Shown: positions 1-7,807 of the stretch, piece by piece | Numbering within the stretch: the first letter of the stretch is position 1 | Layout of the letters: each line of letters starts with the position of its first letter | Translations under genes and position numbers: made by a program | Notes under the pieces: model-generated | The model's input: the letters and a program-made list of their open reading frames with translations, nothing else | What the model was told of the DNA's origin: nothing | The model's database searches: none | Assembly (NCBI RefSeq): GCF_937874145.1 | Contig: NZ_CALNBI010000151.1 | Coordinates: 1-29,824 of the forward strand | DNA from: an uncultured Chitinophaga sp. | Lineage (GTDB): Bacteria; Bacteroidota; Bacteroidia; Chitinophagales; Chitinophagaceae | Length of the DNA stretch: 29,824 nucleotides | Direction of reading: 5' to 3'

Positions 1-1775
1 AGGAACGATTCCGCTTTGAGGGTAGCCTGGTTGGTTTGTTCGAGGGATGCGTCTTTCGGCATTTCGAGCATCACGATAAACTGGCCGCGGTCGCCTTTCG
101 GGATGAACTCGCCACCGATATACCCGCGGCCCACGAGCTGGAAGGAAGCGATCAGCAGCACGAGGGAGCCCACGAGCGTGATCGTTTTATGCGCCAGCGC
201 CCATTTAAGGGTGGCGGTCATCCAGGAAGTGAATTTATCGAGTTGTCTTTCAAACCAAAGAATGAATTTCTCGAAGAAGTTCTTGCCGGTAAGATGCGTG
301 AGCTTTCCGAAACGGGAAGCCAGCAGCGGCACGATGGTGAACGAGGTCAGCAGCGACAGCATCGTGGAGATCATCACCACCACGCAGAATTCCCGGAGGA
401 TCTTGCTCACCAGTTCATTCGTCAGCGAGATCGGGAGGAACACCACCACGATTACGAGGGTGATGGAAGTTACGGTGAACCCGATTTCCTTCACACCGTC
501 GAACGCCGCGCGCACTTTGTTCTTGCCCATCTCCATGTGCCGGTAAATATTCTCCAGCACCACGATGGCGTCATCCACAAGAATACCTACTACCAGCGAA
601 AGGCCCAGCAGCGACATCAGGTTGAGCGAGAAGTCGAACAGCTGCATGCCGATGAACGTTGCGATCAGCGACGCGGGGATGGAGATCATTACGAAGATGG
701 CGTTACGGATCGAGTGCAGGAAGAGCATCATCACCGCGGCCACCAGCACAACGGCGATCACCAGGTCATGGATCACGGAGTCGGCGGATTCGAGGGTAAA
801 GACGGAGTTGTCGTTCGCGATCTTGATCTTCAATCCCGCTGCGGCATACTCTGCTTCTATCTTCGCGATGGCTTTTTGTACTTCTTCAGAAACGGTCACG
901 GCGTTGGCGTCCGACTGTTTCTGTACCTGCAGCGCGATAGACGCCATTCTGTCTACACGGGCCAGGCGCTCTGCATCTTTCGAAGCATCCTGCACGTCTG
1001 CCACATCGCCGAGGCGCACCTGGGTGCCGGTGGCGGTGGTGGAGAGCACCAGGTCGCGGAGCTGGTCCACGTCTTTATATTTACCTGCGAGGCGGACGAG
1101 GATCTGCTGATCGGTGGTTTTTACCTTACCGGTCGGGAAGTCGAGGTTGGCATTGGTTACGATCTGGCGCACCTGCATGATCGACAGCTTGTACGCTTCG
1201 AGTTTCTTCGGATCAACATTGATCTGGATTTCCCTTTCCTGGCCGCCGATCATGGAGATCTGGGCCACACCCGGCAGGCGCGACAGCATCGGCTGGATGC
1301 GCTTGTCGACCAGGTCGAAGAACTTCCGGTCGTCCATTTTGGAGGTCGCGGAGAGCGTCATGATCGGAAGGTCGTCGAGGGAGAATTTGTTGAGGGACGG
1401 CGGTTTGGCATCGCCGGGCAGGTCGGCCAGGATGGCGTTCACCTTCCTTTGGGCATCCTGCAGGCCGATGTCTTCGTCCGCGTCGTTATTCAGTTCCACC
1501 GTTACCAGCGAGAGGCTTTCGGAGGATTTGGATGTCAGTTTCTTGATGTTTTCCATCGAGGCTACGGCGTCCTCAATCTTTTTGGTCACGGTGCTTTCCA
1601 CCTCTGAGGGGGAAGCGCCGGGGTAAACGGTAGCGATGGTCACGATCGGCGACGAGAACTTGGGCAGCAGCTCATAGTTCAGCGACTTGTAGGCGAGGAG
1701 CCCCAGCAGCGTCAGGATGGTGAACAACACCACCACAACCGTTGGCCTTTTTATCGATATCTCGGTAATCTTCAT
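1..1775 (-). CDS. RND efflux pump inner-membrane permease (HAE1/AcrB type), 3' end outside window
   Basis: The reverse strand reads open from the ATG at 1775 to the left edge, giving the first 591 residues of a protein that normally has about 1,040. The start (MKITEISIKRP) leads straight into the first transmembrane helix, as in AcrB-type pumps. A large periplasmic porter domain follows, then a helix bundle with GILVDDAIVVLEN near residues 395-408, the conserved RND motif with two acidic residues in the proton pathway. The visible part ends in the second half of the membrane domain. The pump uses proton-motive force to expel drugs, detergents or similar compounds from the periplasm; the substrate cannot be read from the sequence. 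It is the last visible gene of an efflux operon, 31 nt after the adaptor gene. The acidic pair favours a proton-driven HAE1 pump; an HME-type metal pump is less likely. Confidence 0.95.
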   Translation of the reverse strand, partial: MKITEISIKRPTVVVVLFTILTLLGLLAYKSLNYELLPKFSSPIVTIATVYPGASPSEVESTVTKKIEDAVASMENIKKLTSKSSESLSLVTVELNNDADEDIGLQDAQRKVNAILADLPGDAKPPSLNKFSLDDLPIMTLSATSKMDDRKFFDLVDKRIQPMLSRLPGVAQISMIGGQEREIQINVDPKKLEAYKLSIMQVRQIVTNANLDFPTGKVKTTDQQILVRLAGKYKDVDQLRDLVLSTTATGTQVRLGDVADVQDASKDAERLARVDRMASIALQVQKQSDANAVTVSEEVQKAIAKIEAEYAAAGLKIKIANDNSVFTLESADSVIHDLVIAVVLVAAVMMLFLHSIRNAIFVMISIPASLIATFIGMQLFDFSLNLMSLLGLSLVVGILVDDAIVVLENIYRHMEMGKNKVRAAFDGVKEIGFTVTSITLVIVVVFLPISLTNELVSKILREFCVVVMISTMLSLLTSFTIVPLLASRFGKLTHLTGKNFFEKFILWFERQLDKFTSWMTATLKWALAHKTITLVGSLVLLIASFQLVGRGYIGGEFIPKGDRGQFIVMLEMPKDASLEQTNQATLKAESF

Positions 1776-1806
1776 TTTTTCGGTTTGTTAAGTCAAGCAA
1801 TTCGTC

Positions 1807-2880
1807 TTACTGCGCCTGCGCGGCTACTTTGGCGCCGTTGGTCAGGTTGATCTGGCCGCTGACGATCACGGTTTCGCCTTCCTGCAGGCCTTCACGGATT
1901 TCGACTTTATCGCCGAAGATGCGGCCGGCGGTTACTTTGCGCAGTTTGGCCACATTGCCTTCCATCACATAAATCTGGTTGCTGTTCACACCGCCCACGA
2001 AAGCGTTGCGGGAGATCAGCATGGTGGGATCCTGTTTAGGCATTTCGAAATTGGCGGTGCCGTACATGCCTGCTTTCAGTTGTTTGCCGGTGATGTTGGT
2101 CACTTCCATTTCTACAGGGTAGCTGAGCGTTTGGTCGCCTTTGGCGGCGATGAAGGTGATCTTGCCGATGTATTGCACTTCAGGGAATACGTTGGTGGTC
2201 ACGTTCACTTTGTCGCCCAGTTTCAGGTTGATCACCTGCATTTCCGGAACGGTTACGCGCAGTTTGAGGCGGCTCACGTCTACGATATCGAACATCTTGG
2301 TGCCGGGGGAGAGGTAAGTGCCTTTTTCCACGTACTTGGCGTTGATGAACCCGGAGATGGGAGCTTTCACGTAAGTGTCGTTCACTTTGCGGCTGGCAGC
2401 GTCGAAGCGGGAAACGGCCAGGTCGTATTGCAGGCGGGCATCGTCCATTTGCTTCTGGGTTACGCCACCGGTTTTGAACGCGGCTTCGTACCTGTCTTTA
2501 TCTACTTTCAGCTGCGCGAGGTTGGCCCTGGCGGAAGCCAGGTCGGTCCCTACGATCTCATCGTCGATGCGCACGAGCATCTGGCCCGCTTTCACATAGC
2601 TCCCTTCGTCTACCAGCAGCTGGTTAATGCGGCCGGAGATTTCGGAGAGATAAGTGAGCTCTTTGAAAGGCATGAAGTTGCCGTTGGCGGCGAACTGCTG
2701 GTCGAAGTCCACACGGGCGGCCTTTTCGGTAACCACGGGGATGTCGCCGGTATTGCTTTGTTTCACGAATTCCGTCTTGGCGACGTTGGCGGCTTTGTTG
2801 GCGTTCAGTTTCCAGATGATTGCCGCGATGGCTGCTATTGTTAAAGTGCCGTAGATTAAAACTTTCTTCATGGCTTGCAT
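1807..2880 (-). CDS. RND efflux periplasmic adaptor (membrane fusion protein)
   Basis: A 357-residue HlyD/AcrA-family adaptor linking the inner-membrane pump to the outer-membrane channel. The N-terminus has a hydrophobic segment (about residues 5-22) without a lipobox cysteine, so it is probably anchored by one helix. Next come a lipoyl-type half-motif (LVDEGSYVKAGQMLVRID), an alpha-helical hairpin at about residues 110-160, the second lipoyl half (VKAPISGFINAKYVEKGTYL), and beta-barrel and membrane-proximal domains. Its ATG overlaps the stop of the upstream tolC-like gene (TAATG), indicating translational coupling. A second in-frame ATG at 2871 (MKKVLIYG) is an alternative start. The function follows from the family and the operon. 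Confidence 0.93.
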   Translation of the reverse strand: MQAMKKVLIYGTLTIAAIAAIIWKLNANKAANVAKTEFVKQSNTGDIPVVTEKAARVDFDQQFAANGNFMPFKELTYLSEISGRINQLLVDEGSYVKAGQMLVRIDDEIVGTDLASARANLAQLKVDKDRYEAAFKTGGVTQKQMDDARLQYDLAVSRFDAASRKVNDTYVKAPISGFINAKYVEKGTYLSPGTKMFDIVDVSRLKLRVTVPEMQVINLKLGDKVNVTTNVFPEVQYIGKITFIAAKGDQTLSYPVEMEVTNITGKQLKAGMYGTANFEMPKQDPTMLISRNAFVGGVNSNQIYVMEGNVAKLRKVTAGRIFGDKVEIREGLQEGETVIVSGQINLTNGAKVAAQAQ

Positions 2881-4241
2881 TAGTTTAAGAGTGAGGGCAG
2901 GTTACCGTGTGATTTGATGAGGTCGAGCTCTGCCAGTTTGTATTGCAGCAGTGCTTCGTTATATGTGTTCTGGGCTTCGGTGAGGGAGGTCTCCGCGTTG
3001 AGGAGGTCCGTCAGGTTGGCGAGGCCCAGGTTGTAGTTGTTCTGGGTGGAAGCGTATACCTCGTCGGCGAGGGCTACGTTTTCCTTTTGTGTTTTGATGG
3101 TGCTGAGGCTGTTCAGGATACTGAGCCGGGCGTTCTCGAAGGAGGTGGTCAGGTTCAGTTTGTTGAGCTCCAGTTGTTTGGAGATCTGCTGCAGCGTCAG
3201 GTTGGCCTGGTTCACGCGGCTGCGGCGGGCGAAGCCGTCGAAGATGGGAATCTTCAGGGTGAGGCCGATATTGGCCATGCCGAACCACTGTGCCGTGGTG
3301 TTGCCGCCTTTGAAGAGGTCGAATTTGTCGCTCAGGCCGTTGTAGGAATACTGGGCGTTGAACGACAGCTGCGGGAAGTATTCGGACACATAGGCTTTCT
3401 TCTGGAACTGCTGGAGCTCTTCGGTTTTCTTCAGCACTTTGAATTCCGTACGGTTTTCGAGGTTGAAGCTGCCGAAGTCCTGCGTTACCGCCGCCTTCTG
3501 TTCGATTTCGCTGAGCGCCAGGGCGGGCAGGTCGATGGCTTCGGAAGAAGGCATGCCCATGAGGGTCTTCAGCGTATTTTCATCGATCTTCAGGGCGTTT
3601 TCCAGTTGTGTTTTCTGTGTCTGGTAATTAACGAGGCTTACCTTGATCCGGTCGAGGTCGATCCTTTTGGCCAGGCCGTTATCGAGCTGGCTTTGGGTGG
3701 TTTCGACGAGCCTGGTCATTTTATCGATATTGCTCTGGATCACGCTGAGTTTCTCCTGGCGCACGAGCAGGCCGTAATAGAGGGCGGACACGTTGTAGAT
3801 CACGTCTTCCGTGGTCTGCTGCGTTTGCAGGGAGTAATATTCTTCGCCGGCGCGCGCAGCCTGGAGGCCGGTGAACACGCTCTGGTTGAAGAGTTGCTGG
3901 GTGAGGGTGCCGGATGCGGCGGCGTTCCAGGTGGTACCTACTTCGAGGGCCATGGGCTTGCCGGGCTCGGCGGTGTTCATGGCGCCGGGGAGCACCATCA
4001 CCTGTTTCTTGATGTTATCGGTGAGGGTTCCGGTGGCATTGAGCTGCGGGAGCGCCTGGGCGCGGATTTCCGTTGTTTTCTGCTTGCCGATCTGTTCTTC
4101 CAGGCGGCTGACTGCCAGCTGCTGGTTATGATCCAGCGCAAAACGGAGGGCATCCTGCAGCGACAGCTGTTTCGTTTGTGCGTAAACGTTCGTGGTCCAG
4201 GCAGAGGACAGGAACAGGAACGGTATGATCCATTTTTTCAT
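2880..4241 (-). CDS. TolC-family outer-membrane efflux channel
   Basis: This 453-residue protein is the outer-membrane component of the tripartite pump. It begins with a Sec signal peptide (MKKWIIPFLFLSSAWTTNVYA, predicted cleavage after residue 21). Two OEP repeats follow, rich in long amphipathic helices with the Gln, Leu, Asn and Ala content of TolC coiled coils. LSLQDALRFALDHN directly after the signal peptide is the typical OEP start. The C-terminal repeat contains NYNLGLANLTDLLNAETSLT, the usual helix-turn signature of the second OEP domain. It starts 21 nt after the second TetR gene and overlaps the adaptor by one base. Length is normal for Bacteroidota members. Confidence 0.93.
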   Translation of the reverse strand: MKKWIIPFLFLSSAWTTNVYAQTKQLSLQDALRFALDHNQQLAVSRLEEQIGKQKTTEIRAQALPQLNATGTLTDNIKKQVMVLPGAMNTAEPGKPMALEVGTTWNAAASGTLTQQLFNQSVFTGLQAARAGEEYYSLQTQQTTEDVIYNVSALYYGLLVRQEKLSVIQSNIDKMTRLVETTQSQLDNGLAKRIDLDRIKVSLVNYQTQKTQLENALKIDENTLKTLMGMPSSEAIDLPALALSEIEQKAAVTQDFGSFNLENRTEFKVLKKTEELQQFQKKAYVSEYFPQLSFNAQYSYNGLSDKFDLFKGGNTTAQWFGMANIGLTLKIPIFDGFARRSRVNQANLTLQQISKQLELNKLNLTTSFENARLSILNSLSTIKTQKENVALADEVYASTQNNYNLGLANLTDLLNAETSLTEAQNTYNEALLQYKLAELDLIKSHGNLPSLLN

Positions 4242-4262
4242 GCTGTGTATTGTACGATAGTG

Positions 4263-4871
4263 TTATGCGGAAATGGCGGAAGGGAGATATTGTTCCAGCA
4301 GCGCCTGCCCTTCCGGCGTGGCGATGCCGTTTATATAATGTATGGTGAGCTCGTGCATGACGTCGTGCAGCTCGAAGGTGGCTGCCGGGAAATGGAGCGG
4401 GTTGAAGAGCGAGTCCATCTGCAGCATCCGGAGGTGCACCATGATGTCGGTCCGGAGGCGGGAGCGGTACAGCCCTTCCCCGATGCCTCTTTCCAGGTTG
4501 GCGCGGATGGCGCCGGCTACTTTTTCCTGTTTGAAGTCCTGCACCTTTCTCCAGGAGGAGGGGTGGTATTTTTCCAGTTCGAACAGGAGCACGGGATTGG
4601 TGCTGCGGGCCATGAGCTCGGTGTGCCCGAGGGACATGACGAGTTCTTCGATGGCGTCCCTTCCGGCGGCGTGGCATTCGGAGAGGCGTTCCACGTAGGC
4701 GCCGGTCATATAGGCGGTCACTTCATCGATCAGGTCGTTCTTGTCGGCGAAGTGTTCATAAACGGTCTTCTTGGAGATGCCGCACTCCCGGGCGATGTCC
4801 TGCATCGTAATGCTTTTCACCCCGAAAGTTTTGCATAAGCGCAGCGCTGTTTCCAAAATCCTGTCTCGCAT
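4263..4871 (-). CDS. TetR/AcrR-family transcriptional regulator (second of a tandem pair)
   Basis: A 202-residue regulator. The N-terminal 45 residues form a TetR helix-turn-helix: ILETALRLCKTFGVKSITMQ, then DIARECGISKKTVYEHFADK as the recognition-helix region. The C-terminal ~150 residues form the divergent helical ligand-binding and dimerisation domain. It starts one base after the stop of the upstream tetR gene and ends 21 nt before the tolC-like gene, so it is almost certainly cotranscribed with the pump. Pump-linked TetR proteins usually repress their own operon and release DNA on binding a pump substrate; that role here is inference. It is clearly diverged from its TetR neighbour, so this is not a recent duplication. 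Confidence 0.92.
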   Translation of the reverse strand: MRDRILETALRLCKTFGVKSITMQDIARECGISKKTVYEHFADKNDLIDEVTAYMTGAYVERLSECHAAGRDAIEELVMSLGHTELMARSTNPVLLFELEKYHPSSWRKVQDFKQEKVAGAIRANLERGIGEGLYRSRLRTDIMVHLRMLQMDSLFNPLHFPAATFELHDVMHELTIHYINGIATPEGQALLEQYLPSAISA

Positions 4872-4872
4872 C

Positions 4873-5481
4873 TTACTTTTTTAATGAATTGATGAAAATG
4901 TCGGCCAGTTGCACCTGCCACTCTCTCACTCTTTCAAACTCCTCGTCACTGATCTCTTCACTCAGGTCTTTGCTCACCAGTGACAGGCGCAAGCCGATCA
5001 TAGCATGCATATACAAAGCCGCCACCTTTTCCGGGTCTGCAGTAACCAATTCTCCACGGGCGGCGCCTTTTTCGATGATGTTCGTGATGATCCCGATCTC
5101 GCGTTCGCGGGCATTTTCGAAGGCTTCGTGGGCGAAGCGCATCAGTTGCCTGTCTTTCAGCACTTTGAACAGTTCGAGCCGGCAGAATCTTTTGGCGAAC
5201 TCGTGGCGGGTGGCGATGAGTTCCATGAAAGCCTGGCGGGCGGTTGCGGCCTGTTCGGCTTTTTCCTGGAGATCCTGGAAATAGGTTTCCCCGGCTTTTT
5301 CCAGTGCGGCGACGTGCAGCGACTGTTTATCGGGGAAGTAATAATACAGGGATGCTTTGGAGCAATGGAGGTCTTCCGCGATTTCGTTCATGGTCGTTTT
5401 GGACGAGCCGTAGTACGTGAATCGTTTCAGTGCCGCATCGATGATGCGTTCCCTCATTTCATCCCTGTTTTCTGTCATCAT
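4873..5481 (-). CDS. TetR/AcrR-family transcriptional regulator (first gene of efflux operon)
   Basis: This 202-residue TetR protein is the promoter-proximal gene. The HTH is at about residues 10-55: RIIDAALKRFTYYGSSKTTM, EIAEDLHCSKASLYYYFPDK. The rest is a helical ligand-binding domain resembling TetR_C regions of Bacteroidota regulators. The start used is MMTENRDEM; the second Met is equally possible. A -7-like box on the reverse strand lies about 30 nt upstream (5511-5518). Its position at the head of a TetR-TetR-TolC-MFP-RND operon makes autoregulation of the whole system likely. The inducing ligand is unknown. Confidence 0.92.
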   Translation of the reverse strand: MMTENRDEMRERIIDAALKRFTYYGSSKTTMNEIAEDLHCSKASLYYYFPDKQSLHVAALEKAGETYFQDLQEKAEQAATARQAFMELIATRHEFAKRFCRLELFKVLKDRQLMRFAHEAFENAREREIGIITNIIEKGAARGELVTADPEKVAALYMHAMIGLRLSLVSKDLSEEISDEEFERVREWQVQLADIFINSLKK

Positions 5482-5501
5482 TAACTTTCTGACTTTTTTA
5501 G

Positions 5502-5522
5502 TTTCTGGGTCAAAATTAGAAA
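5502..5522 (-). promoter_or_regulatory. Putative efflux-operon promoter with overlapping inverted repeat
   Basis: On the reverse strand TAATTTTG (5518-5511) fits the Bacteroidota -7 consensus TAnnTTTG and lies 30 nt upstream of the first tetR start. No convincing -33 TTTG is visible. TTTCT (5502-5506) and AGAAA (5518-5522) form an 11-nt-spaced inverted repeat that covers the box, a plausible place for a TetR-family operator. A second short inverted repeat, CAAAA/TTTTG (5511-5515/5525-5529), overlaps it. Arms of five bases occur by chance, so the operator call is weak. Confidence 0.35.
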
Positions 5523-5719
5523 GGTTTTGGGAATTTAGTAAGCAGAGTTGACCATTTAACGGATTTTTAACGATTGGATGACAGAAACGGGTTTAGGGAG
5601 TTTCCCGGGTTACTGGAGTTATAAACGCTTGAAAGTGAATAGTACGGAATGAAGGGGAAATAACAGTATTGGTTGATTATCAATTTAATAGCATTATTAC
5701 ACAAATGACCTGTTTTAAA

Positions 5720-5789
5720 TTACGCATTAAAATCTTTTGTGTAAAAACGTAATTAATAGGGTTTTAGGCGGTTGCGGAGCCTGCCTAAC
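5720..5789 (+). repeat. 70-nt dispersed element, copy 1
   Basis: An ungapped alignment with 5960-6029 gives 54 of 70 identical bases, with 43 of the first 50 matching. The best-kept stretch is TTTGTGTAAAAACGT. The element ends in a short stem, TTAGGC (5765-5770) pairing with GCCTAA (5783-5788). A further match, TGATATTCAGTC, lies downstream at 5838. It was not recognised as a known element. Confidence 0.7.
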
Positions 5790-5959
5790 GATATGAAGCC
5801 GTGTATCGATATAAAAATTTCATCGCCTAAAAAGGGCTGATATTCAGTCGAAACTCATCTACCCATCATTCAAAACGATGAATATCACCTGTAATTTTTG
5901 TTATATGCGTTTTCAAGGGGTTTGAAATAGATGGTCCGGAAGGATGGAAAAATCCTTTA

Positions 5960-6029
5960 TTACGTATTAAAATTATTTGTGTAAAAACGTCAATAATAGG
6001 ATTTTAGGTAGCTGTATGGTAGGCCTAAC
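5960..6029 (+). repeat. 70-nt dispersed element, copy 2
   Basis: Second copy, exactly 240 nt after the first and in the same orientation. The terminal stem is retained as TTAGGT paired with GCCTAA, where the innermost C-G pair becomes a wobble pair in RNA, although the loop sequence differs strongly. The trailing motif TGATATTCAATC occurs at 6067. Conserved stem arms with a diverged loop suggest selection on structure, but only two copies are available here. Confidence 0.7.
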
Positions 6030-6194
6030 TGCGCGAAAAACGGATAGTGAGCGAGAATTAACTTATTGATATTCAATCAACATTAATGCAAACGCTGGAA
6101 TTAGATCAAGGTTTAACATTTAGTACGGTTACAATACGGTATCCCTACTGCATCCTTACTAAGCCGGCGCCGTGCGGGTACGCGGGATACCCGT

Positions 6195-6232
6195 AAAAAG
6201 AACCGGCCCCGGCGCTTGCGCACCGGGGCCGG
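6195..6232 (-). terminator. Rho-independent terminator of the aminotransferase gene
   Basis: A perfect 10-bp stem CCGGCCCCGG (6203-6212) / CCGGGGCCGG (6223-6232) with a 10-nt loop. Read on the reverse strand it is followed by TTCTTTTT, and it lies about 25 nt after the stop codon of the gene ending at 6257. Confidence 0.9.
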
Positions 6233-6256
6233 GAGGTCATATATATAATGTATGCC

Positions 6257-7516
6257 TTATTGCAGTTTTTCCAGCGCTGCTTTCAGGGCGCTCAGCATCG
6301 CGGGGATTTCTTCCTTCACGCAGGTACCCACACTCAGGCGGTACCAGGGAGATGTTCTGTCGGACCCGAAAGCGTAGAACGGCACCACCGCCAGTTTGGC
6401 TTCATCGAGGATGTAGGTGGTAACGGCGCCCTGGTCTTCCAGCACTTTCCCGTCGGCCGTTTTCTTGCCTTTCAGGTCGAGCTTGATGGTCAGGTAGATG
6501 GCAGCCTGGGGAGCGATGGCGTCCACGGCGTGGCCTGCCTTTTTCAGGGCGTCGAATCCTTCGTAGATTTTCACGAGGCGTTCTTCCACTTCGCCTTTGA
6601 AATGGGCGAGGTATTTATCCACGTTTTCTTTCTGCACGAGGTATTTGGCCGCGGCTTTCTGTTCTGCCATGGGGCTCCAGGCGCCTACGTGGGAAAGGAT
6701 GGATTTCATTTTGCTCATCACGTGTTTGGGACCGAGGGCCCAACCCACGCGCACACCGGTACCGGCGAAGGCTTTGGACATACCGTCGATGAATACGGTA
6801 TAATCTTTCATGGCCGGACGGAGGGAAACCGGGTTATAATGTTGCGTATCGCCGAAGGTGAGTACCCAGTACATCTGGTCGAACAGTACGTACAGGGGTT
6901 TTTCGCCGGCGGCGCGGCTGGCGTTTTCTTCCAGTACCATGTCGCAGATCTCTTCCAGTTGCTTTTTGGCGAAGGTGGTGCCGGTCGGGTTCTGGGGAGA
7001 GCAGAGGGCGAGGAGGGTCGCGCCTTTGAGGAGCGGTTTCAGCTCAGCGGCCGTGGGCATGAAGTCGTTCTCCACTTTGGTTTCGAGCACCACGTGCTCA
7101 CCTTCCAGGAAGTGGGTGTAGTGGTTGTTGTTCCAGGACGGGGTTGCGTAGATCACTTTCTCGCCGCGGTCAACGATGGTGCGGTAAGTAGCGTAAATGA
7201 TCGGCCGGCCTCCGCAGGAGATCACGATCTCGCTGTTAGGATCGTAGCTGATGCCTTCGCGCTCGGCGATGAACTCGCCTACTGCTTTGCGCAGCTCGGC
7301 AATACCGTCTGCCGGCGGATAATTGGTGTACTTATCCCGGTAAGCCTGAATGATTTCGTTTTCAAACTCCAGGGGAATGGGAAAAACCTTGGGATCGAAA
7401 TCGCCAATGGTGAAATTGTAGATCTTTTCACCCTTAGCCTGCTTTTCCTTGATCTCTCCTGCTAATTTGATAATTTCGGAACCTATCAGCGTTTCGGCTA
7501 AATGAGACAGTTTCAT
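6257..7516 (-). CDS. Class I/II pyridoxal-phosphate-dependent aminotransferase (aspartate aminotransferase-like)
   Basis: A 419-residue fold-type I aminotransferase, cytosolic. It shows the NPTG motif (residues 176-179), a DQMYW segment where DxxY is usual, and the PLP-lysine motif SKAFAGTGVRVGW (247-259, lysine 248) with the downstream conserved arginine. YPPADGIAELRKAVGEFI near residues 66-83 is the typical family N-domain segment. These features place it in the COG0436 group that includes aspartate, aromatic and other amino-acid transaminases; the exact substrate cannot be assigned. It appears monocistronic, with its own promoter (7563-7570) and a strong terminator. It is divergent from dnaN. 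Confidence 0.9.
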   Translation of the reverse strand: MKLSHLAETLIGSEIIKLAGEIKEKQAKGEKIYNFTIGDFDPKVFPIPLEFENEIIQAYRDKYTNYPPADGIAELRKAVGEFIAEREGISYDPNSEIVISCGGRPIIYATYRTIVDRGEKVIYATPSWNNNHYTHFLEGEHVVLETKVENDFMPTAAELKPLLKGATLLALCSPQNPTGTTFAKKQLEEICDMVLEENASRAAGEKPLYVLFDQMYWVLTFGDTQHYNPVSLRPAMKDYTVFIDGMSKAFAGTGVRVGWALGPKHVMSKMKSILSHVGAWSPMAEQKAAAKYLVQKENVDKYLAHFKGEVEERLVKIYEGFDALKKAGHAVDAIAPQAAIYLTIKLDLKGKKTADGKVLEDQGAVTTYILDEAKLAVVPFYAFGSDRTSPWYRLSVGTCVKEEIPAMLSALKAALEKLQ

Positions 7517-7562
7517 ATCCCTTGTTTTTATTTTTTAATGAAATGATGGTTTTTTGCGCCCG

Positions 7563-7570
7563 CAAAACTA
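7563..7570 (-). promoter_or_regulatory. Putative -7 box for the aminotransferase gene
   Basis: The reverse strand reads TAGTTTTG, a full match to TAnnTTTG, about 47 nt upstream of the start codon at 7516. No strong -33 element is visible. Confidence 0.45.
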
Positions 7571-7742
7571 ACCGATTTGACAATAATTTAAAAGAACCCG
7601 CGGATTGTTTTCAATATTTTCAATATTAAGCGATTTTTTGTTGATTTCATTCAATAAATGACGTCCAAACTGCATATTTGACAACCCGCGTTCGTCTTTC
7701 CCAAATTTGTTGGTTGATAAGATGATGTGGAAAAGGTGGGGG

Positions 7743-7771
7743 TTGATCATTGGCGAAACTTTCTATCTTTG
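7743..7771 (+). promoter_or_regulatory. Putative dnaN promoter
   Basis: TATCTTTG at 7764-7771 matches the Bacteroidota -7 box, with GTTG ending at 7745 as an approximate -33 element 18 nt upstream. The dnaN start codon follows 36 nt after the box. Confidence 0.6.
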
Positions 7772-7807
7772 TTTGCCTTACATTTGCAACAATTATTAAG
7801 TAACCTT

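Larger units (their letters stand above)
5482..6202. other. AT-rich intergenic region upstream of efflux operon; no gene seen
   Basis: About 720 nt without a credible coding region, visibly richer in A and T than the flanking genes. It contains the efflux promoter at its left end, two diverged copies of a 70-nt element (5720-5789 and 5960-6029) and, to the right, the terminator of the minus-strand aminotransferase gene. No tRNA, riboswitch or known small RNA was recognised. Confidence 0.6.

Noticed and set aside
36..1607. Long plus-strand open frame opposite the RND pump
   Set aside because: It is rich in His, Gln and Arg as expected from the antisense of a GC-rich gene, while the reverse strand encodes an unmistakable RND permease.
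5765..6029. Integron attC-like sites, because of GCCTAAC ends in both 70-nt elements
   Set aside because: The partner motif is TTTTAGG(C/T), not GTTRRRY, the order of the arms is reversed, and the loop is far too short; no integrase or cassette is present.
6124..6140. Direct repeat TACGGT with 5-nt spacing
   Set aside because: Six-base repeats are expected by chance and the site is downstream of, not upstream of, the nearest gene.
7568..7750. A 60-codon reverse-strand ORF upstream of dnaN
   Set aside because: It lies across the divergent promoter region, has unremarkable composition and no recognisable family.
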